NCBI GenBank assembly: GCA_003971905.1
Contig: RSEE01000014.1
Span: 868,001-932,000 of the forward strand
Length of the DNA stretch: 64,000 nt
Direction: 5' to 3'
Source of the DNA: Moniliella sp. 'wahieum'
Taxonomy: Eukaryota; Basidiomycota; Moniliellomycetes; Moniliellales; Moniliellaceae
Part shown: piece by piece, positions 57,544-64,000 of the stretch
Layout: each line of letters begins with the position of its first letter
How positions within the stretch are numbered: the first letter of the stretch is position 1
Made by a program: the position numbers and the translations under genes
Notes under the pieces: model-generated
What the model saw: the letters and a program-made list of their open reading frames with translations, nothing else
Told to the model about the DNA's origin: nothing
Databases searched by the model: none

Positions 57544-59071
57544 GGTATAAACCCTTGGACAGATCAATCGGTGGCTCGTACGTTAGGTCCTGCTCCAGAT
57601 CCTGGTTGAACCGAGCGGGTGTAGAGGCTAGGGAGAGACCCTCTAGTTTGGGTGGCTGCCTGCGTGCAAAAGCCGCAGTCCAGACCCTCTGAGGTAGGAG
57701 CCGCGTACGTAGGTCGTTAGACCAGCTGAAGGGGTCCAGGAGCTCCGGCATTACTCTGTTCCTCGCAGCGTTACCACACTCGGTACGCTGTAGCTGGCGG
57801 GAACAGACAGAGTCCTAAAGAAGAGCAAGCGCTACTGATGAGAGTAACCGCGGCTGGCAGTGCACTCGACGTAAGTCGTAAATTCGTAAGCGTAAGGGTG
57901 GTAGAAAAGGTGGAAGGGCGAGAGAGGAACTGGTAGTCGGGGAGACCAACGGTAATAGACAGGATGATGGTCGACCAGGATCACATGTCACAACTAGCAA
58001 GCCTTAGACATGGCTGCTTATATGCAGCAGAGGGAACCAGGCCTCAAGTGCCTCATGACAGGTATAGACAGAATGCGGGGCACTTCCCAGAAAGGTAAAG
58101 ACTAATGCACAGCCCTTGCTTCCCAAGGCCCTGACGCTGCGCAGTCGGGCACAGGAGGAAGGGTTCTGACGAGACTGGACGCAATAGGCACAAAGCATCG
58201 TACCGATAAGCCCATGTGGCCATGGCGGGCCGCGGATGATATCCGCAGCAAGGATTAGGTGTCGGTTGGCTCTCTCTCGCTAGTCTAACCGGACTGACGC
58301 ATGTTGGGCTGAGATGTCTACGACATGCGGGGCTCAGCGTCCGGAGTAACCGGAGCGCCCCGTAACAATCCCCAAGCACTCGGGTGGATCGGAACTTTTT
58401 TCAAGTGGATCATGGACTGTAAGGACCCCAAGCCATGCATCGTCTCGAAGGACGTGGAGATTTTCTCGTGGGGTGCGCTGGACGAAGGATGCTCTATTCG
58501 ATTGCAAGATATATATGTGCATGATATTCCAATGATGGAGGCGCATCCCGACGTATCTCCCGCCCCGTCGCCGTAACTGGGCCCTCAGGCATGCACCTGC
58601 CCTCGTTTCGTCCCGCACGCATGGTTTGCCGCCATCAGGCGCGCACGACTCGCCCCCGCACTCTGTGTTCACACTCTTGTCGCCACCGGCACTTCCGTAT
58701 CGTGTATATCAGTTAGGCAAGAGCACGCCGTCTTGTTTTGTTCTGAATTACCCCGCCGCAACAGAGGCTGACGTAAGCATGCACCCGCTGCGGCAAGTAA
58801 GACATGCGCCGCACGGCCCATGCGAGACCCTCCTGCGAGAGGCTGGGGTGGCCAGACCTTTTGCGTGTTCGGCGTGTGTTTCTAGGCTGGCCTGACGCTT
58901 GGCGTTGTGCGGCACCCCGCCGCCGCCTTGGCGTCCTTCCGGTGCTCGCGCCCGCCTTCACCGCCACCACCACGCCACCGCCACGCCACCGCCTCGCCAC
59001 CCCCGCCACCGCCGTCGCCACCCCCGCCACCGCCGTCGCCCCCCCCGCCACCGCGTCGCCACCCCGCCACC

Positions 59072-62000
59072 ATGCCCGACCCCGACCCCCATCCCCCCCA
59101 GCCAGCCAACGCTGCTGACGACCTGCCTCTTTGATCTGGCCCTCAGCTTTGGCGCGTTGTGCTCCGCATCTTCTTCCGCTCCATCCAGCCCCGTGGCTCC
59201 TGGCACATCCCCGCTGCCAACTCTGGCACGGCCGTCCTCTTTGCGGGTGCTCCCCACCACAACCAGTTCCTCGACCCTTTGTCCTGGGCAGCGAAGCCTT
59301 CCGCGGTCCGGCCGCCGCGTCAGCTTCCTCACCGCGGAAAAGAGCTTGCGTCGCAAGTTCATTGGCCCGGCCGCCCGCATGATGGGCTCCATCTCTGTTG
59401 TTCGCGCGGCCGACTGTGCCAAGCCTGGCATTGGCGCATCTCGTATTGGCCCGAGGAGATGGAGACAACCTACTGCGAATCCAGGGGCACGGCACCCAGT
59501 TCACCCAGCAGCTCACCCCCCGTGCCCAGCTGGTACTGCCCAAACTCTTTGGCTCTGCTTCAGCCGAAGTGGTTAAGGTGGTGAGTGATACAGAGTGCAT
59601 CATCAAGGCTCCCTTTAAGGATGTGCCGAAGAAGCTGCCGGTGCGACAAGCTCTTGCCCCACCTTCTGCCGCCTCGACTAATCCCGGGCAGCATCGGCCC
59701 CTCCGAGGAGACGAAGCCTCTTCTGGAGCCCATCTCGTCAGAACAGCCAGGCACTGAGTTTATTGTCTTCCCCCACATCGACCAATCCAGGATGTACGCC
59801 CAAGTGTTCGACAAGCTCAACGAAGGTGGCAGCCTAGGCATATTCCCTGAAGGTAGAGACCCCCCCCTCCTCCATTCTCTTCTCCGTCAATCTCTTTCGT
59901 CCATGCATTCCCTGACCTCCTCTCTTCCCGTTCAGGTGGATCACACGATCGTACGGACTTGCTTCCGCTTAAGCGCGGTGTAGTGATCATGGCTCTGGGC
60001 GCGATTAAGGCCAATCCGAAACTGAAGGTGCAAATTGTGCCGGTCGGCTTGTCGTATTTCCACCCGCACAAGTTTCGGTCGCGCGCTGTGGTCGAATTTG
60101 GCAGTCCGATTGATGTCCCTTCTGACCTAGTCCAGCTCTTTGCCCAAGGATGGGGACAAGAAGCGCAAAGCGGTGGAAGAGTTGATGGACATTGTGTACA
60201 ATGGGCTCAAGTCGGTCACACAACTTGCCCCGATTATGAGACGCTCCAGCTCATCCAAGCTGGGCGGCGACTGTATGTCCCACCGGGAATGAACTACAGT
60301 GGTGAACTGGAACCCATGCTGGATTGGGACACAGCACACCACCGCACCCTTTCAAGGGAGAACATGACCCCATCTGCCCATGCTCATTTGAGTCTGGGCC
60401 AGGTGGTGGACCTGAACCGTCGTTTCATTCTGGGCTACATGACGTTTAAGGACGACCCTCGCGTCCAGCGTTTCAAAGCATCGGTATTGGCCTACAACCG
60501 TCGCTTGGCCGACTTGGGGCTACGGGATCATCAAGTGGAGGTGGCACGACAAGCCAATTTCCCGTGGTTGGATTGCTCTTGTACCGCACTTTTCTCCTGC
60601 TGTTCTGGGTGGCTTGGCTCTACCGGGTTCATCTTGAACATGCCCTTTTCATTGTGGCCAAGGTGATCAGTCACAAGAAGGCCAAGGAGGCACTGGACGC
60701 GTCCCAGGTTAAGCTCCAAGGCCGCGATGTGTTGGCCACCTGGAAAATTCTTGTCTCGCTCGGCATGGCGCCGATCTTGTATGCCTTCTATGCCATCCTC
60801 CTGGCCTTTACCTCTACACAGCCAACTGCTGCCCCATGCCCATGCCTGGTGGCTTGCCCCGCTTTCCGCCTTGGCCTCCATGCCACTCTTGGCCTACAGT
60901 ACCATCAAGTTTGGCGAGGCGGGCCTGGATATTTACAAGTCGCTCCCTCCCTCGTTGTCAGTCTTATCCCTGGCCGTGGTTCTCAGATTGAGGCACTGCA
61001 GCACACCCGCCGTCTCTTGGCACGCGACCTGCAGCAGCTCATTGACGAGTTGGCACCCCAAATCTGGCCTGACTATGCCCAGTACAAACAGACAATGCTC
61101 CAACGTGCCGAACGCCGACACAAGTCGAGTGTGGCGGCCACCACAAACGAGCTCTCTGTTCCGGCCCCCTTGGGTCTTCCAGGTGCATGGATCGAAGACG
61201 AAGCGTTGTTTGGATGGCGTGCTTCGGGCCACCACCGTTCAGACTCGCATCGGTTCCCGTCTCCCTTTCTTTCGCCACAGCTCGCGCGCACTTCACCTGC
61301 GCTCTGCCGGCGGTTCATCCTCCCTCACCTCACCCCACCTGCCAGCAGGCTCAGGCGGCATTCCTGATTGGCTTTGCCCCTGGCGGCGCAGAACGGGTTC
61401 CAAGACACGGAAGCGGCTGAGGAAGAAGCACTTCCGCCCCTGGATGAAGCAGAGTACTTGGCTGCGCTCGACTTGGCTGCGTCCGAAGTGGGCAGCTACG
61501 CCAGCACGTTCACCCGTGCCGCCGCCGCGGCTCGGACCCACCAGGCTGAAAAGTCGACTAGCACAGCCTCGCCCGCCAGCTTGCTCGGCGCATCGGGCTT
61601 GTCCCCCTCGTTCGCCAAGGCACGCAAGAACTTGTCCCATTCCTTGTCGAAGTTGCTTCCTCCCAAATCGGAATCGGGAGACATGGCCGAGCCCGAACCC
61701 AAGCTCGCGCCCGAGACCGAGACCGGGACTGAACCCGAGCCCCAGCCGCCCACCAGCGCACCCGTGGGCACGTCCACCGCCACTGACCTCACGGCGCCCG
61801 CGAGCCACGAAGCGGTCGCGCCTGCGGTGCTGCAGGTCCCGCGCACCGCTTTCGCACTCGCTCTCATACACTGGAGGAAGACATTTCGGCCGGCGAGCTG
61901 CGTGCGCACTATGCCGCTGCTTCGGCGGCCCTAGCGGACGCGGATGGGTCCCCCGGGCACGCGAGGGGCAAGAACGAGAACGAGACCGAGAACCTGGCTC

Positions 62001-62211
62001 AGGTCCCGTTTGACCGTGCGGCTCACCTTCTCGAAGGCCACGGCCACGGTCACGGCCACGGTCAAGGTCACGGCGCCGACGACCCGCTACTGACTCGCCC
62101 TTGCACTTGCCCCCGCTTCGACCGATCCCCAAGCTGGACGAAATCCCACAAGCTAGTCGCACCCCGTCTCGTCCTGCCAGCCCCGCGCTTTCGCCTCACA
62201 TGCCACCATAA
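59072..62211 (+). CDS. SCT1: Glycerol-3-phosphate / dihydroxyacetone-phosphate acyltransferase (SCT1/GPT2 family)
   Basis: ER membrane enzyme for the first acylation of glycerolipid synthesis. The start at 59072 (CACCATGCC) gives MPDPDPHPPQPANAADDLP, then a frame slip leads to FDLALSF and WRVVLRIFFRSIQPRGSW. Acyltransferase block I is GAPHHNQFLDPL (HxxxxD form HHNQFLD). Later blocks: EFIVFPHIDQSRMYAQVF, IFPEG joined by the intron at 59853-59935 (branch CTGACC) to GSHDRTDLLPLKRGVVIMAL, and VPVGLSYFHPHKFRSRAVVE. Membrane segments follow (LLLYRTFLLLFWVAWLYRVH; MAPILYAFYAILLAF; PLSALASMPLLAYSTIKFG). The C-terminus is Glu/Pro-rich with a GHGHGHGHGQGHG stretch and, in the most plausible frame, ends SPALSPHMPP at 62211. 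About 1,020 residues, longer than yeast Sct1 because of the tail. Frame breaks near 59130, 59150, 59290, 59690, 60140, 60570, 61230 and 61870. Confidence 0.9.
62042..62072. repeat. GGCCACGGTCAC repeat (Gly-His)
   Basis: Short tandem repeat in the SCT1 tail encoding alternating Gly and His. Confidence 0.75.
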
Positions 62212-62354
62212 GGGCCTAAGGCCTTGGCCTAAGGTCTAACCCCTAACGCCCACCTCTCATAACATGTAACAAGTGGCCCAGACCCCGTCGATGAACAAGA
62301 TTCTCCCCAGCGCGAGCCTCCTTTTGGTGTTTACGCGTCGTTCGTTGCATGTTA

Positions 62355-62384
62355 GGTGACCGGTGACCGGTGACCGGTGACCGT
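62355..62384. repeat. GGTGACC tandem repeat
   Basis: Four copies of GGTGACC; the same unit occurs singly or doubly at 33106-33120 and 49557-49576. Confidence 0.85.
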
Positions 62385-62747
62385 AGAATAGACAGGCATT
62401 TCAACTGCCGCCCTTTGCTCCCCCCTGGCTGGGGTTCCCCGGCCTACCAATTTCACTCCCCCTTGTTATTTTTCTCGTAGCGAATTATGGCCAAGCCGTA
62501 GCGGGGGACTGGGGGTAAGCTGACTGACAAGCCTTACCCCTTACCCTTGAGCTCAAGCTTGAGCAGACTGAGTACTGAGCGCCTGAGCGGAGAGACAGTG
62601 GGAGAGAGGTGGCTACCGCAGGGGAACAAGGAGAGAGAGGAGCTGGCAAGATACAGCATGGAGAAGACCGTGGGCGTGATTGAAAAAAAAAGACAAAAAG
62701 AGGAGACACGGGCAACGTAGGGCTGTGGCGATGGGATGTGTGAAGGA

Positions 62748-62764
62748 GGGGGGGGGGGGGGGGG
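62748..62764. repeat. Run of 17 G
   Basis: Homopolymer just past the ROT1 stop; length unreliable. Confidence 0.8.
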
Positions 62765-62826
62765 AATGGTCCAGAGGAGGAGGTACAGGGGCAGACGTAA
62801 GGTACGGGCGCCTTCACGCTGTTGAC

Positions 62827-63640
62827 TCACAAGCTGCTACTACCGGCGGCGTTGGCCTGGCAGGAGGAAAGAGGGGGAACACAACGTCAGTAGGCGAGCA
62901 GGGGAAAACGAAGGGAAACAGAGGAAACCGCAGGGACACGACGTACCGCTTGCTTCAGCGCCTGAGTCGGCAACATTTGCGGCGGGTTGAAGCGTTGCCA
63001 CATCAGCGGCTTCAAAGAGCCGTCCCAGTCGTACAGCTGGAGGTAATACGCTGCCTCGTCGTAATGGGTATCGATGCCGATCTGGAATCCCTTGAGGGTC
63101 TCCTTTTGGCCATACCATTGTACCTGCTCCGAGTGGCTGTTGCAACGCGACGCTTGCAGCATCGCTCCGTCTGCCGGGAAGGGGTTGAGGATGACCCAGT
63201 TGGTATCGTTGACAGTGTAGGAGCCGTGTTGCCAGATCAGATACGCCGACACGCACATTGGGTTGCTGCCGTTGATTTGTACTGGTACAGGGCCTCCTCA
63301 AAGAAGCCATCGTCGGTAAAGCTGTAGCTGATGCCGGCCGATTGCGGGTAGGTGAAGGAGTTGTTGGCCGGGTTGTAGAAGTTGAGGCCGGTCAGCACAT
63401 GGCCTGCGCCGCTGCTCCAGGTGCCACTGAGGGACGTGACATTGTTGGCCTGGCCAATGCCGGTGCCGACGGCGGCGCAGCGACGGTGGGCGCCGGCGAC
63501 GCTACCAGCGCGACGAGCCCAGCCAGGGCGGTGGCCAAGGCGGCGGCGGGGAGGGCGGCGAGGAGGGCGCCCCGGCGGCGCGTGTGCGCAGGGCGGGGGG
63601 ACGAGGCGGCGGCGGAGGGAGGAGGGGGCATCGAGCGCAT
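62827..63640 (-). CDS. ROT1: ROT1-like ER chaperone / cell-wall biogenesis protein
   Basis: Fungus-specific ER membrane protein that helps fold cell-wall and glycosylation enzymes. The start at 63640 gives MRSMPPPPSAAASSPRPAHT and a hydrophobic leader (LLAALPAAALATALAGLVAL). The conserved part reads SLSGTWSSGAGHVLTGLNFY, GISYSFTDDGFFEEALYQYK, AYLIWQHGSYTVN, GFQIGIDTHYDEAAYYLQLY and FNPPQMLPTQALKQA, matching ROT1 throughout. A 90-bp intron (62857-62946) leads to the last exon NAAGSSSL and the stop at 62827. About 241 residues, close to yeast ROT1. Frame shifts: between leader and SLSGTW near 63470, and near 63275, where TACAAATCAAC looks like TACAAAATCAAC with one A lost. No C-terminal membrane anchor is evident after the splice. 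Confidence 0.92.
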
Positions 63641-64000
63641 CGCACGCAGCCCTGGCGGTGTGGCGGACAGAGCAGGGGAGAAGGTGGTGGCGCTGGGGGG
63701 TGCTGAGCCTGCGCGGCTGCTCCCGCTGGGCGGCTGGGCAGCGCCGGCGGGCTGCGGCGCCAGCCGAGTCGCAGCGCGTGGGCCGGTGGTCTGACCCGTG
63801 ATCTCACCGGCCGCCGGCGAACAATGCACCCGTGCCGCCCGCCCACCCACACTGGTGTGCTGCCGCCCGGCATGGCGGCCGCATCCCGACCACTGCAGCG
63901 CAGCGCAGGGCCTCTCTTGGCACCCGCACCCGAGCGCGGCGCGGCGCCAGCCTCGCGATGGACCCTCTGACCCAGCCAGCGGCGGGGGTGGCTGTCCCGC
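63641..64000. other. ROT1 upstream region
   Basis: GC-rich sequence open on the minus strand for about 70 more codons before the chosen start, but without conserved sequence. Likely promoter and 5' leader. Right window edge. Confidence 0.5.

Larger units (their letters stand above)
56613..59071. other. Poorly coding stretch
   Basis: Between the tRNA and SCT1/GPT2. Three plus-strand frames have protein-like composition (56725-56970, 57052-57543, 58325-58576) and only the second is listed as a possible gene. A GC hairpin lies at 57509-57533. From 58900 a CCACCGCC-rich leader (58960-59070) runs into the SCT1 start. No RNA gene recognised. Confidence 0.5.
62212..62826. other. Intergenic region between convergent genes
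   Basis: Contains the palindromic CCTAAGGCCTTGGCCTAAGG (62213-62235), a GTGACCG array (62355-62384) and a 17-G run (62748-62764). No gene seen. Confidence 0.6.

Noticed and set aside
1-64000. A region full of pseudogenes
   Set aside because: Essential genes (GPM1, SPT2, SCT1, ROT1 type) all show isolated 1-2 nt shifts with no accumulated missense at catalytic motifs, which fits sequence error.
1-64000. Transposons, CRISPR arrays, defence islands or biosynthetic clusters
   Set aside because: No reverse transcriptase, transposase, integrase, long terminal repeats, spacer-repeat structure or clustered pathway genes were found.

Overview
This window is nuclear DNA from a GC-rich fungus. Genes lie on both strands and carry zero to three short GT...AG introns (about 64 to 162 bp; donors often GTACGT or GTAAGT, branch sites like CTGAC or CTAAC). 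The gene set (Zn2Cys6 and HSF-type transcription factors, ROT1, SCT1/GPT2, ATG26/UGT51, CRY-DASH, fungal MCU) is fungal. The compact introns and the short intergenic repeats built on ACTAGT, GGTGACCG and TCGATAA fit a basidiomycete, perhaps Ustilaginomycotina; that placement is inference.

Layout. 0-10 kb: multicopper oxidase (-, cut by the left edge), Ubp12-like ubiquitin protease (+), Ptc7-like phosphatase (-). 10-20 kb: acidic unknown protein (+), a long non-coding stretch, cryptochrome DASH (+), a repeat-rich intergenic region. 20-35 kb: Nop15/NIFK-like ribosome-biogenesis factor (+), SPT2 (-), mitochondrial calcium uniporter MCU (-), sterol glucosyltransferase (+), PHD-finger Rco1-like protein (+), small membrane protein (+). 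35-49 kb: Ubp15/USP7-like protease (-), phosphoglycerate mutase (+), Zn2Cys6 factor (-), second PHD protein (-). 49-54 kb: AT-richer, gene-poor island. 54-64 kb: HSF-type factor (+), tRNA-Ala(CGC) with a 13-nt intron, a poorly coding stretch, SCT1/GPT2 acyltransferase (+), ROT1 (-).

The genes are housekeeping and regulatory genes from unrelated pathways; I see no biosynthetic cluster, mobile element, CRISPR array or defence-like operon. Several act in chromatin and transcription (SPT2, two PHD proteins, HSF, Zn2Cys6) and two are deubiquitinases, but nothing in the layout shows that they form a functional unit.

The most striking feature is technical. Conserved proteins repeatedly change reading frame with no room for an intron, nearly always at a homopolymer run or an AC/TG dinucleotide repeat, while conservation continues on both sides. 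This looks like residual indel error of a long-read assembly rather than pseudogenes. Gene spans below are therefore spans of the conserved coding signal; most cannot be translated as one uninterrupted frame.
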